A DNA stretch of 64,000 nucleotides from JAUVDZ01 sp042568205 (GTDB lineage: Bacteria; Patescibacteriota; Gracilibacteria; UBA1369; PNNO01), in the NCBI GenBank assembly GCA_042568205.1, contig JBHPJE010000006.1, positions 3,643 through 67,642 of the forward strand, given 5' to 3'. The notes below the pieces were generated by a model. It did not search any database, was not told the origin of the DNA, and was given only the letters and a program-made list of their open reading frames with translations. Below are positions 53,575 through 61,643 of this stretch, piece by piece. The translations under genes were made by a program, and so were the position numbers. Each line of letters begins with the position of its first letter. Position 1 is the first letter of the stretch.

Positions 53575-53663
53575 TTGTCAAATTGCAAGAGCAAACATAC
53601 TCAAGAAGAGTCATTTACTCTATATATACAAGAACACAATAATGACAGAAAGTTGTGGTTTTG

Positions 53664-54209
53664 TCAAGTGGTTATATCCTCCAATAACCTTTCAAACTCT
53701 ATATACCCAGCAGCCTGATTGAAATGTCCGGCTCCTTTAACTAAAGTTACTTCAACATTAAATTTATTAGCTAGTTTTTGAGCTGTTTCAACGTTCACAT
53801 AAGGATCATTGTCAGATTCGTAAACCATGAACTTTTTACAATTTTTTCGGATTAACTGCCAATCAAACTCTTTATGTGAAAAAGTCTCCCAACTGGCATC
53901 ATATTCATTTTCATCTGCTGATCCATAATATCCAGCCACCAAAAAAGCAGCTTTAACGCGATATTTTTCAACAACATTTAATGCAAACGGAACACCCAAA
54001 CTATGCCCAATCAAAATCGTATCTTCATTCAAGTAGTCGTGGTACTCATCTAATACTTGAAGCCAATTCTCCAAAGTTTGTCCTTCAGGAGTCGGAAACT
54101 GAGGAATAATCACATTATATCCACGGCTCGAAAGCTCTTTTTTAAGCCAAGGAAACCAGTTTTCACCTGGATGCCCTCCAACACCGTGAAAAATAAATAT
54201 GTTTTGCAT
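53664..54209 (-). CDS. RBBP9/YdeN-like serine hydrolase
   Basis: This 181-aa small alpha/beta hydrolase has the nucleophile elbow GHSLG (Ser near residue 90), an Asp in ESDNDPYV, and a His in GAGHFNQ. The oxyanion region IFHGVGGHPGENWFPWL fits the RBBP9/YdeN family. Natural substrates are unknown. It is the last gene of a seven-gene minus-strand operon starting with pgl. Confidence 0.88.
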   Translation of the reverse strand: MQNIFIFHGVGGHPGENWFPWLKKELSSRGYNVIIPQFPTPEGQTLENWLQVLDEYHDYLNEDTILIGHSLGVPFALNVVEKYRVKAAFLVAGYYGSADENEYDASWETFSHKEFDWQLIRKNCKKFMVYESDNDPYVNVETAQKLANKFNVEVTLVKGAGHFNQAAGYIEFERLLEDITT

Positions 54210-54218
54210 AAAATTTAA

Positions 54219-54410
54219 TTATTTTTCCTCCTCTTCAACCTCTCCTCTTGAAAGCAGGCTCCAACCTGGATCAGCCAAAACCCACTCAACTCTTTCTCCA
54301 AAATCAAACCATTTAGGAATTGGCATGCCTTTTCTTCGACGTCTAAAACCACATAGTGAACGCTCAGCCACTTTTTTAAGGACCTCTCCGTCATTTAATT
54401 TCTCAGTCAT
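54219..54410 (-). CDS. small basic hypothetical protein
   Basis: This 63-aa protein has an Arg-rich stretch (CGFRRRRKG) and an acidic tail. It lies 11 bases after dcd and 9 bases before the hydrolase, so it is translated as part of the operon. No family recognised. Confidence 0.65.
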   Translation of the reverse strand: MTEKLNDGEVLKKVAERSLCGFRRRRKGMPIPKWFDFGERVEWVLADPGWSLLSRGEVEEEEK

Positions 54411-54421
54411 AATTTTTTTGG

Positions 54422-54952
54422 TTAAGTCTTATCCAAAAACACCCTACTCCCAACGCTCTTATCTTGCCCCTGGTATTTTCCGCGGTATGGATTTTCAGCG
54501 ACCTGGTCCATTTTCGCAAAAACTAATTGGCAGATTCGCCGCCCTTTTTGTAATTTAATTGGCAACGAATTAGCGTTATAGAGCTCTAAAGTTATCCGGC
54601 CTTCAAATCCAGGATCAACCCATCCTGCATTTTGAATAAACAGACCAATACGCCCGATTGAGCTGCGGCCTTCAACAAAAGCAGTCAGATCATTTGGCAA
54701 TTTAACATACTCAGCAATAGTTGCGAGCATAAAAGTATGAGGAGGAATCGTAATCGAATCCCCCTCAATTTCTCTATATTGAATTTCGCTATCCAAAGTC
54801 AAAATATCCATTCGAGTATCATCAAGCATTAAATAATGATCGCCAAGACGACAGTCAATTGATGCAGGCTGAATCGATTCGTCAGTGATTGGATCAACTA
54901 CAAGCGATCCATCAGCAAGCATTGCTCGTAATGTTTTGTCAGATAAAATCAT
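54422..54952 (-). CDS. dcd: dCTP deaminase
   Basis: This 176-aa trimeric enzyme converts dCTP to dUTP plus ammonia for thymidylate supply; some relatives also hydrolyse to dUMP. The signature segments QPASIDCRLG, EGRSSIGRIGLFIQNAGWVDPGF (in two overlapping parts) and GQDKSVGSR are present. The Arg/Ser/Glu active-site set is intact. Its ATG overlaps the stop of the mini-desulforedoxin gene by 4 bases (ATGA). Confidence 0.95.
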   Translation of the reverse strand: MILSDKTLRAMLADGSLVVDPITDESIQPASIDCRLGDHYLMLDDTRMDILTLDSEIQYREIEGDSITIPPHTFMLATIAEYVKLPNDLTAFVEGRSSIGRIGLFIQNAGWVDPGFEGRITLELYNANSLPIKLQKGRRICQLVFAKMDQVAENPYRGKYQGQDKSVGSRVFLDKT

Positions 54953-55080
54953 TCTTCATTTTCGTTATCAATCAGTTCCATTGGCGCCATGCAGCACATT
55001 AATTGTCCGCCACCGACTTCAACTATTTCAACCATGTTTCCGCAGATGTTGCAGCGATATTTTTGGTCTTTTTCAATCAT
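54949..55080 (-). CDS. desulforedoxin-like mini-protein (43 aa)
   Basis: This 43-residue protein matches the desulforedoxin or N-terminal desulfoferrodoxin iron site: YRCNICGN, then a GGG turn, and LMCCMAPMELI. The four cysteines (10, 13, 29, 30) have the exact spacing of a rubredoxin-like Fe(SCys)4 centre with adjacent cysteines. It is probably an electron carrier or part of superoxide/peroxide defence. It is directly coupled to dcd (ATGA) and follows the 72-aa membrane protein by one base. Confidence 0.85.
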   Translation of the reverse strand: MIEKDQKYRCNICGNMVEIVEVGGGQLMCCMAPMELIDNENEE

Positions 55081-55081
55081 T

Positions 55082-55300
55082 TTATAAGTTGATTAGGATT
55101 GCGAGTGCAGCATGAAATGTTGCAAACAAAACAGTGAACGATGATATCATAATATGAACCTTCAATCCACTTTTCATTTTACCTTTAAAAACAAAATGTC
55201 CGATTATTGCTGAAGAAATCAACAATAAATAAGTGATAATTCCCAGCCACACTAGAACTGAAAGTCCTAAAATTTTGTAAATAGCGATTTGTACAAACAT
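55082..55300 (-). CDS. small membrane protein
   Basis: This 72-aa protein has two hydrophobic helices (LVWLGIITYLLLISSAIIGHFVF and IMISSFTVLFATFHAALAILI). Histidines in or near both could bind heme, as in small b-type membrane cytochromes. It sits between PEBP and desulforedoxin genes with spacings of a few bases, so a shared redox role is possible but unproven. Confidence 0.7.
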   Translation of the reverse strand: MFVQIAIYKILGLSVLVWLGIITYLLLISSAIIGHFVFKGKMKSGLKVHIMISSFTVLFATFHAALAILINL

Positions 55301-55303
55301 AGT

Positions 55304-55807
55304 TTAGTCGTTAGATGAATATTTTCCCATATACATAACCTTGTCAATTATATGTCCTTCCATGCGAGATTCAAGTGAAGCTTTATCGCCTTTTGAATCA
55401 AGATCGATCTCTGTGTCGAGCGCAAAGACTTTAAATAAATATCTGTGTGTTCCTGAAGGAGGGCAAGGTCCGCCGTATCCAACAGTTCCGAAGCTCGTTG
55501 TTCCTTCTGTTCCGCTTGGTTTTGAGTTTTCCTGGATTTCTGTTGTATCTGGTGGGATATTCCAAACAAGCCAATGAACCCAAATTCCCACAGGAGCATC
55601 TGGATCATCTACAATTAATGCCAGAGTTTTTGTTCCTTCTGGAACTTCTTCAATTAATAATGGTGGATTTACGTTTACACCATCACAAGTGTATTTTTCA
55701 GGGATTAGGCCTTCGCTTTCAAAGGCGCTAGAAGAGATTTTCATATTAGAGAGGTTAGTACATGCAGTTAGGGTAATGACAGCAAATAATATTATAAGTT
55801 TTTTCAT
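55304..55807 (-). CDS. YbhB/YbcL-type PEBP lipoprotein
   Basis: This 167-aa protein has an N-terminal lipobox signal (MKKLIILFAVITLTAC). The mature part is a Raf-kinase-inhibitor-like domain. It contains YTCDGVNVNPPLL, IVDDPDAPVGIWVHWLVWNIP (in sections), and GYGGPCPPSGTHRY, the conserved ligand-site motifs. The natural ligand is unknown; PEBP proteins bind phosphates or small anionic groups. It overlaps the pgl stop by 4 bases (ATGA). Confidence 0.93.
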   Translation of the reverse strand: MKKLIILFAVITLTACTNLSNMKISSSAFESEGLIPEKYTCDGVNVNPPLLIEEVPEGTKTLALIVDDPDAPVGIWVHWLVWNIPPDTTEIQENSKPSGTEGTTSFGTVGYGGPCPPSGTHRYLFKVFALDTEIDLDSKGDKASLESRMEGHIIDKVMYMGKYSSND

Positions 55808-56457
55808 GATCTATAAAAATGAATTAGACAATTTGGATGATTCATCAGATGCCTAGCAGGGAAGTCATCAGGATACACAGTCTCATCTTCCATTTTTTGA
55901 ATCACATCCCACTTTTTTTCGCCTTTCATTAGTACAAGAATTTTTTCACTTTGCATAATTAGGGGCATAGACATAGTCATTCTGTCCTTAACAACATTTA
56001 CATCAGTTTGAGTATGCAAAATCTGTTTTTCGCGTTCTTTTAAAGCATCAGAATTTCTAAAAAGGGATCCAAAATGACCATCAGAACCAACACCAAGCAC
56101 AGTTAAACTAAGGGAACTCTGCAAATATTCAGCAAGCTTCCCCTCATAATCTTTAATACATTCATCAATAGGCAAAGTTGTGTCATAGGAATGCAATTTT
56201 GCTTTTGGAAGATTATCCACGATCATTTTAAAATTTGAATTTTCATCACCAGTCGGAACATACCTTTCATCAACCATAAAAAAGTCGATCTTATCGAATT
56301 TAATATAATCGCGCTTGTTAAGAGCACTATAAATCGGCCTAGGCGTCGAACCGCCACTAAGCGCAATCTTCGCACCCTCATAAGAACACTCCGATGCAAT
56401 CACATCAGTGCTTTTGGTTACAAATTCTTCCTCAGTTGTGAAAAGTTTTAGATCCAT
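55804..56457 (-). CDS. pgl: 6-phosphogluconolactonase
   Basis: This 217-aa enzyme of the DevB/NagB-like class hydrolyses 6-phosphogluconolactone, the second step of the oxidative pentose phosphate pathway. Motifs: ALSGGSTPRPIY, DERYVP followed by NSNFKM, and GVGSDGHFGSLF. It is the first gene of the operon running down to 53664, and zwf and gnd lie in a separate operon at 58-61 kb. Confidence 0.93.
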   Translation of the reverse strand: MDLKLFTTEEEFVTKSTDVIASECSYEGAKIALSGGSTPRPIYSALNKRDYIKFDKIDFFMVDERYVPTGDENSNFKMIVDNLPKAKLHSYDTTLPIDECIKDYEGKLAEYLQSSLSLTVLGVGSDGHFGSLFRNSDALKEREKQILHTQTDVNVVKDRMTMSMPLIMQSEKILVLMKGEKKWDVIQKMEDETVYPDDFPARHLMNHPNCLIHFYRS

Positions 56458-56480
56458 AGGCTTAATGGAAAATAAGTGAG

Positions 56481-56509
56481 TTGATTATAACATAAAATTT
56501 TGTTATAAA
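56481..56509 (+). promoter_or_regulatory. promoter of the 292-aa gene
   Basis: TTGATT (56481-56486), 17-base spacer, TATAAA (56504-56509); the gene starts at 56534. Confidence 0.75.
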
Positions 56510-56533
56510 GAGGTCTAATTAACAAATATCAAT

Positions 56534-57412
56534 ATGTCGTTTGGTACATTTAAAACAGGACCTGACCAATATATAGATGCAAGATCAGAGAATACTTATT
56601 CTAGGGAATGGTACGGTGAACAAGATCTTGTTGATTTAGGGCATTTTGGTGGTCATGACTTCCCAGAAGGAATTCGAAAAGGAGTAAATAGAATTATTGG
56701 GGATTTGCTTGCTGATATTCATGATGCAAGTTTTGTTTCAAGAAAAACATTAGATACAGTTCAAATACCTAAAGATGATATACCTCCTTTTGATTTGGAT
56801 AAATTCCCAAGAGCCACTACGCTCCCCCTACATCAACTTGCAAGTGTTATTCATAACAGATCTGGCGATGTAGTTAGACAAATGATTAATTTATCTGGTG
56901 ATGAAGAATTAAAAACACAAGCAGCAGAAATTGAATCTAAAGAAGATAGGCAGGCCCCTACTTTAAGCGGCTTATTTTTAAGTGATGATTATTTAGGAGA
57001 TCCTCAAGAAGAGACAGGAATACCTGGTATTTATAGGACTGATACCTTTAATAACGTATCACTATTAAATCAGGAAGCTGTTGAATTATTAAATTTGCTT
57101 GGAGAAGGTACTTCGGACGTTATTCGTGATTATGTAGGACTTATTGCCAGAAGAATTTTAGATGCAGCTAGCACAGAATATGCAGAAATTTATTTTACAG
57201 TTAGAACGCTACGCCGAAGATTTGATGAAATAGAAGTGCCTGATGATGCTGAATATTCAACTATTACTCATGAGGGTTTAAAACGTGTATTAGAATTCAA
57301 TATAAAACTTCCAATATTACATATTTTAGCAAGCTTACCTGAAGAAACAAGGAAACGACTCTCTAAGAGAATTTATGGAGTTGATGAGCCGGAATTAAGT
57401 GAGGAAACTTAG
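56534..57412 (+). CDS. hypothetical acidic soluble protein
   Basis: This 292-aa protein has no recognised family, signal peptide or membrane helix. It is acidic and helical in the second half (VIRDYVGLIARRILDAAS, then ILHILASLPEETRKRL), with a His/Gly-rich stretch near the start (LGHFGGHDFPEG). Its stop overlaps a duplicated piece of the zwf 3' end. Confidence 0.7.
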   Translation: MSFGTFKTGPDQYIDARSENTYSREWYGEQDLVDLGHFGGHDFPEGIRKGVNRIIGDLLADIHDASFVSRKTLDTVQIPKDDIPPFDLDKFPRATTLPLHQLASVIHNRSGDVVRQMINLSGDEELKTQAAEIESKEDRQAPTLSGLFLSDDYLGDPQEETGIPGIYRTDTFNNVSLLNQEAVELLNLLGEGTSDVIRDYVGLIARRILDAASTEYAEIYFTVRTLRRRFDEIEVPDDAEYSTITHEGLKRVLEFNIKLPILHILASLPEETRKRLSKRIYGVDEPELSEET

Positions 57413-57437
57413 TGTATATCAAACCACTCAAATTCAT
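57411..57437 (-). repeat. remnant copy of the zwf 3' end
   Basis: 25 bases at 57413-57437 match 58188-58212 inside zwf with a single change. Read on the minus strand they encode EFEWFDIH and a stop, against GFEWFDIH and a stop in zwf. The copy and the real zwf end flank the methyltransferase gene. Confidence 0.9.
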
Positions 57438-57479
57438 TATGATATAATTTCAATAATTTAAGATTAACTGAAATTATTT

Positions 57480-58181
57480 ATGTTGATAATAAAAGGAATC
57501 ATTACAATATTATTCCAAGCAATCTTCTTTGGAATTATACTGCTAGTTCCTGCTGGTTTATTGCCAGGCGGAACCTGGTACTGGGAACGAGCTATCTACT
57601 TTTTGGTCGGATATTTAATCCTAGTGGAGATTTTGGTTGTCTGGCTCGCTATAAAAGGGCCAGCCGGATTAGAAGCTAGATATAAAATAAAAGCCAAAAA
57701 GAAAAAACAACCTACAGTAGACAAGATTCTATTACCTCTTCTTTCAATCTCCTTCTTAGTGGGACTTGTCATCATCCCAGTGGACGTTTTTTATATTCAA
57801 TTTCTTCCAAAACCAAATCTTATATGGAGTATTATTGGAGCTGTATTAATCGTCTTAGGTTTACTTGGAAATGTTGGTTCAATCTATTCAAATGCTTTCA
57901 TTACACCAACTGTTCAAGACCAAACAGACGATGGACAGAAAGTCGCAGACACTGGTGTATATAGCATTGTTAGGCACCCTATGTATGCTTCTCTGATTCT
58001 TTTATTTGGCGGTATGGCTCTTTGGTTAGAAAGCTGGCTTGGAGTGATCGCTTTACTTCCTATGATACTGATAATGATTATTAGAATTGGAATTGAGGAA
58101 AAAACCCTAAAAACAGTTCTGCCAGGGTATCCTGAATATACTAAGAAGGTGAAGTATAGGTTGCTGCCTTTTGTTTGGTAG
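57480..58181 (+). CDS. ICMT-like membrane methyltransferase family protein
   Basis: This 233-aa integral membrane protein has about five hydrophobic helices. The C-terminal signature TGVYSIVRHPMYASLILL, then EEKTLKTVLPGYPEYTKKV, marks the isoprenylcysteine carboxyl methyltransferase / phospholipid methyltransferase fold, with the His-Pro pair for SAM binding. The bacterial substrate is unknown. TATAAT at 57443-57448 lies upstream. The gene is bracketed by copies of the zwf 3' end, which suggests insertion at that point. Confidence 0.88.
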   Translation: MLIIKGIITILFQAIFFGIILLVPAGLLPGGTWYWERAIYFLVGYLILVEILVVWLAIKGPAGLEARYKIKAKKKKQPTVDKILLPLLSISFLVGLVIIPVDVFYIQFLPKPNLIWSIIGAVLIVLGLLGNVGSIYSNAFITPTVQDQTDDGQKVADTGVYSIVRHPMYASLILLFGGMALWLESWLGVIALLPMILIMIIRIGIEEKTLKTVLPGYPEYTKKVKYRLLPFVW

Positions 58182-58183
58182 TC

Positions 58184-59602
58184 CTAATGTATATCAAACC
58201 ACTCAAATCCATCCATTTCAGTTAGTTTTTCCTGAGATTTTGGTCCCATTGAACCATCTTTATAACTTTCAACCCTTACGTTGTTCTTACGCGCAAATTT
58301 AAGCACAGAATCAATCAATTCCCAGGTTGTTATAACTTCTGGGAAGCTTAAGAAGAATTTTTTGCGGCCATTTAAAGCATCAAGAAGCAAAACTCCATGT
58401 TCTGGCATGCAACCACCACCTTCGCAGGCGATTGAGTCAGAGGTTGTAATATCTTGGTATGAAGAAGTCTGGCCGTGTTTATTTACTAACTTAATATTTA
58501 GCTTTTCATCAGGGAAGAATTCAATTATAACGCGGTTTGGTTGTTCTGATTTAGGTTGAAATTCATGTTTTTTAAGCTCAACTACAATGTAAGTGTGGTG
58601 TTCGTGGAGTTTTTTTCCTGTTCGAATATAAATCGGAACCTTGTACCAACTTTGGCGATCAATAAAGAGTCGTAAAGCTGCGAAAGTATCAGTCATTGAA
58701 TCTTTTGGAACTTCTTTTAACTTCTTATAACTTTCATATTGCCCCAAAACGATATTTCTTTTCGACTTACTAAACTTTAAAGCTGACAAAATACTGTATT
58801 TTTCACGATGCAAACTCTCATCAGCATTAGTAACTGGAATCGACATCGTTATTAATGCCAAAACCTGCAAAAGATGCGACTGAATCATATCTTTAAGCGT
58901 CCCAACCCTTTCAAAATAACCAATTCGATCTTCAACTCCGACTTTTTCAAACGCTGAAATCTGAATATTCGCAACTTCAGCTCCTTTAAACATCAAATTC
59001 AAAATCCGATTCGTTTCTCTTAAAGTTAAAATCGACTGAACCACACTTTTTCCAAGATAATGATCCAATAAATAGACTTGATCTTCTTTAAAATACCTCG
59101 ACACAAAGTGGAACAAATCGCTTGCACTAGACGCATTGTCGCCAAACGGTTTTTCTAACACCAATCTAATATCTTCATTTTCGTTTTTTCGAGTTTCTGC
59201 CAGATTCTCAATAATTGGTTTAAAAACAACAGGCGGAACCGCAAAGTAACAAACATTCGCAAGCTTCTTTCCTTTTGTAATTTTATTTAAATGTTTATGA
59301 TATTTTACAAAATCCTCCTTATGATCATATTGCCCGTGCGTATAATGCACATGCTTTAATAAAGAGTTCAAAACAGCATTATCAACCTTCTTTTTATAAT
59401 GCTCTTTTACATGCTGCGCAAAATATTTTCGAAATTCATCTTCGCTCATATCTGAACGAGCATATCCAACAATATAAAACTCTTTTGGAAGTGTTTTATT
59501 TAAATAAAGTTTATATAAAGTCGGGAAAATCTTAATCTGTGCAAGATTCCCTGATGCTCCAAATACTGTAAATATAAACGGTTTATTGATTTTTTTAGAC
59601 AT
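58184..59602 (-). CDS. zwf: glucose-6-phosphate 1-dehydrogenase
   Basis: This 472-aa enzyme oxidises glucose 6-phosphate to 6-phosphogluconolactone with NAD(P). The nucleotide motif is GASGNLA (most relatives have GASGDLA). RLVLEKPFG follows, and DHYLGKSVVQ is the active-site DHYLGKE-like motif, here with Ser instead of Glu. The C-terminal part EGGGCMPEHGVLLLDAL is also typical. It is the last gene of the pgi-tkt-LOG-gnd-zwf operon. The last 25 bases or so are copied at 57413-57437. Confidence 0.95.
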   Translation of the reverse strand: MSKKINKPFIFTVFGASGNLAQIKIFPTLYKLYLNKTLPKEFYIVGYARSDMSEDEFRKYFAQHVKEHYKKKVDNAVLNSLLKHVHYTHGQYDHKEDFVKYHKHLNKITKGKKLANVCYFAVPPVVFKPIIENLAETRKNENEDIRLVLEKPFGDNASSASDLFHFVSRYFKEDQVYLLDHYLGKSVVQSILTLRETNRILNLMFKGAEVANIQISAFEKVGVEDRIGYFERVGTLKDMIQSHLLQVLALITMSIPVTNADESLHREKYSILSALKFSKSKRNIVLGQYESYKKLKEVPKDSMTDTFAALRLFIDRQSWYKVPIYIRTGKKLHEHHTYIVVELKKHEFQPKSEQPNRVIIEFFPDEKLNIKLVNKHGQTSSYQDITTSDSIACEGGGCMPEHGVLLLDALNGRKKFFLSFPEVITTWELIDSVLKFARKNNVRVESYKDGSMGPKSQEKLTEMDGFEWFDIH

Positions 59603-59611
59603 AATTATTTG

Positions 59612-60997
59612 TTACCATTCTGTATGAAACGATCCTTCTTTGTCGACTCTTTCGTAAGTGTGAGCCCCGAAATAATCGCGTAATCCCTGAATAAAATTTG
59701 CTGGCAAACGCTCACTCGTCATACTGTCATAATATGATAGCGCAGTTGATAAGCCAGGTAAAGGAATTGCTTTTGAAAATCCAAATATAGATATTTTTCT
59801 TAAAGCTGGAATAGCCTGATTAACCTTTTTTGCGAGTTCTTCAATTTCAAATAAATGACCTGTGCTTTTTTCAAATGCCTTATGTAATGTTTTTAGGATT
59901 TCCGCTCTGATAATACAACCACCTTCCCAAATTCGCGATACTTCAGCCAAATCAATGTTCCATTTATCTTCATCAGAAGCAGTTTGAATCAAATGATAAC
60001 CCTGCGCATAACTAATTAGCATAGCTGCATACAAAGCATCTTCTAAAACTTTTACAAACTGATCCAATTCAATTTTAGTATCAGGATCACTTTTAGTATG
60101 GTTTTTTGAAAGTTCAACTCTGAGATCCTTATAACTTGAATTAACTCGCGCATAAACAGCCTCAGTAATTGTCGACAAACCAACTCCACGATCAAGAGCA
60201 TCCATTGCTGTCCATTTTCCAGTTCCCTTTTGCGCTGCTTTATCCAAAATTACATCTACTAAAAATCCTTCACCTTCTTTTTTACTCAAAACCTTACTAG
60301 AAATTTCAAAAAGATAGCTTTTCAATTTTCCTTCATTGTATTTTTTGAAAATCTCACTAATTTCTCCTGCATCGAGCCCATAGACATCCTTCAATAATTG
60401 GTATGCTTCAGCCATTACTTGCATTACTCCGTATTCGATTCCATTATGAACCATTTTCACAAAATGTCCTGCTCCGATATCACCAATATATGAAACACAA
60501 GGACCACCATTGAAATCTTTCGCTGCAATTGACTCAAAAATATCCTTCAATTGATCCCATGCATGCTTCGTTCCACCCGGCATCATACTCGGACCATGCA
60601 AAGCTCCTTCTTCACCACCACTAACTCCACATCCAACAAAATGAATACCTTCTTTTTCGAGTTTTTTAAAGCGTTTATATGTAACCTGATAGTGTTCGTT
60701 CCCCAAATCAACAATAACATCATTTTTATCTAATAAAGGCATCAATGATTCAATTACCATATCAACTGGATCTCCAGCCTTCACCATAATCAAAACTTTT
60801 CGCGGAACTTCCAATGAATCCACAAACTCCTCAAGAGTTTCAAATCCAACAAAATTCTCTCCTCCAAACTCTTCAACTGCTTTCTTCATTACCTCAGTCG
60901 TACGATTGTATACTGAAATTTTATGGCCTTTGTCAGCGATATTTCGGGCAACATTAGTTCCCATCACACCAAGACCAATTAGACCAATTTTAGACAT
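59612..60997 (-). CDS. gnd: 6-phosphogluconate dehydrogenase (decarboxylating)
   Basis: This 461-aa enzyme oxidises 6-phosphogluconate to ribulose 5-phosphate and CO2. An N-terminal Rossmann motif GLGVMGTNVARNI is followed by GCGVSGGEEGALHGPSMMPGG and the active-site helix GHFVKMVHNGIEYG. The KGTGKWT and C-terminal RDYFGAHTYER segments are typical. It starts one base after the LOG gene stop. Confidence 0.97.
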   Translation of the reverse strand: MSKIGLIGLGVMGTNVARNIADKGHKISVYNRTTEVMKKAVEEFGGENFVGFETLEEFVDSLEVPRKVLIMVKAGDPVDMVIESLMPLLDKNDVIVDLGNEHYQVTYKRFKKLEKEGIHFVGCGVSGGEEGALHGPSMMPGGTKHAWDQLKDIFESIAAKDFNGGPCVSYIGDIGAGHFVKMVHNGIEYGVMQVMAEAYQLLKDVYGLDAGEISEIFKKYNEGKLKSYLFEISSKVLSKKEGEGFLVDVILDKAAQKGTGKWTAMDALDRGVGLSTITEAVYARVNSSYKDLRVELSKNHTKSDPDTKIELDQFVKVLEDALYAAMLISYAQGYHLIQTASDEDKWNIDLAEVSRIWEGGCIIRAEILKTLHKAFEKSTGHLFEIEELAKKVNQAIPALRKISIFGFSKAIPLPGLSTALSYYDSMTSERLPANFIQGLRDYFGAHTYERVDKEGSFHTEW

Positions 60998-60998
60998 A

Positions 60999-61643
60999 TT
61001 AATCGAGTTTATATTTTTTATAATTCAGGCAGTAGTTTTCGCCCTCTTTTTCAAATACTTCGTGCGCTTTATTAATAACATTCATTGCTTGATCAATACT
61101 TTTAACAACAAAAATATTATGAAGATCTTTAGGATCGGCTCTGCCTTCATCAATGATTCGTTTTTTAACCCATTCAACGAGTTCTTCCCACATTTCACCA
61201 ACCAGGATTATTGGCATAGCGCAAATGTGTTTAACCTGCGTTAATTGCCAGGCGTAAAAAAGTTCAAGGCAAGTGCCAAGGCCACCATAAGTTACTACGG
61301 CAACGTTTGATAAGATCATAAATGTGTCTAGCCGCTCCGAGAATTTGTCGAATTTTTTTTCAACATCTAAAAATTCATTTGATCCTGCTTCCCAAGGTAA
61401 TTTGATAACTAATCCAACAGAATCAGAGTCAGTATCAGCTTTTCCTTCCTGATGTCCTTCATTTGCAGCTTTCATTGATCCAGGTCCGCCTCCGGTTACT
61501 ACGTCGTAACCTTGTTGACCACATTTAAAGGCTAATTTGTGTACTGCGTCATATTCTTTGTCATCTTTTTTTGTTCGAGCAGATCCGAAAATCGTTACTC
61601 TAAAATGTTTTTTTGCGAGTTCTTCCTCTAAATTGAATGTCAT
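60999..61643 (-). CDS. LOG-family (lysine-decarboxylase-like) protein
   Basis: This 214-aa protein has the fold of LOG cytokinin-activating phosphoribohydrolases. The TGGGPGSMKAANEGHQEG motif is intact, and the second motif reads TYGGLGTCLELFYAW (usually PGGxGTxxE). The family removes ribose 5-phosphate from nucleoside monophosphates, which would feed directly into the adjacent pentose phosphate enzymes. The position between tkt and gnd, with a 4-base overlap to tkt (ATGA), supports such a link. Confidence 0.9.
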   Translation of the reverse strand: MTFNLEEELAKKHFRVTIFGSARTKKDDKEYDAVHKLAFKCGQQGYDVVTGGGPGSMKAANEGHQEGKADTDSDSVGLVIKLPWEAGSNEFLDVEKKFDKFSERLDTFMILSNVAVVTYGGLGTCLELFYAWQLTQVKHICAMPIILVGEMWEELVEWVKKRIIDEGRADPKDLHNIFVVKSIDQAMNVINKAHEVFEKEGENYCLNYKKYKLD

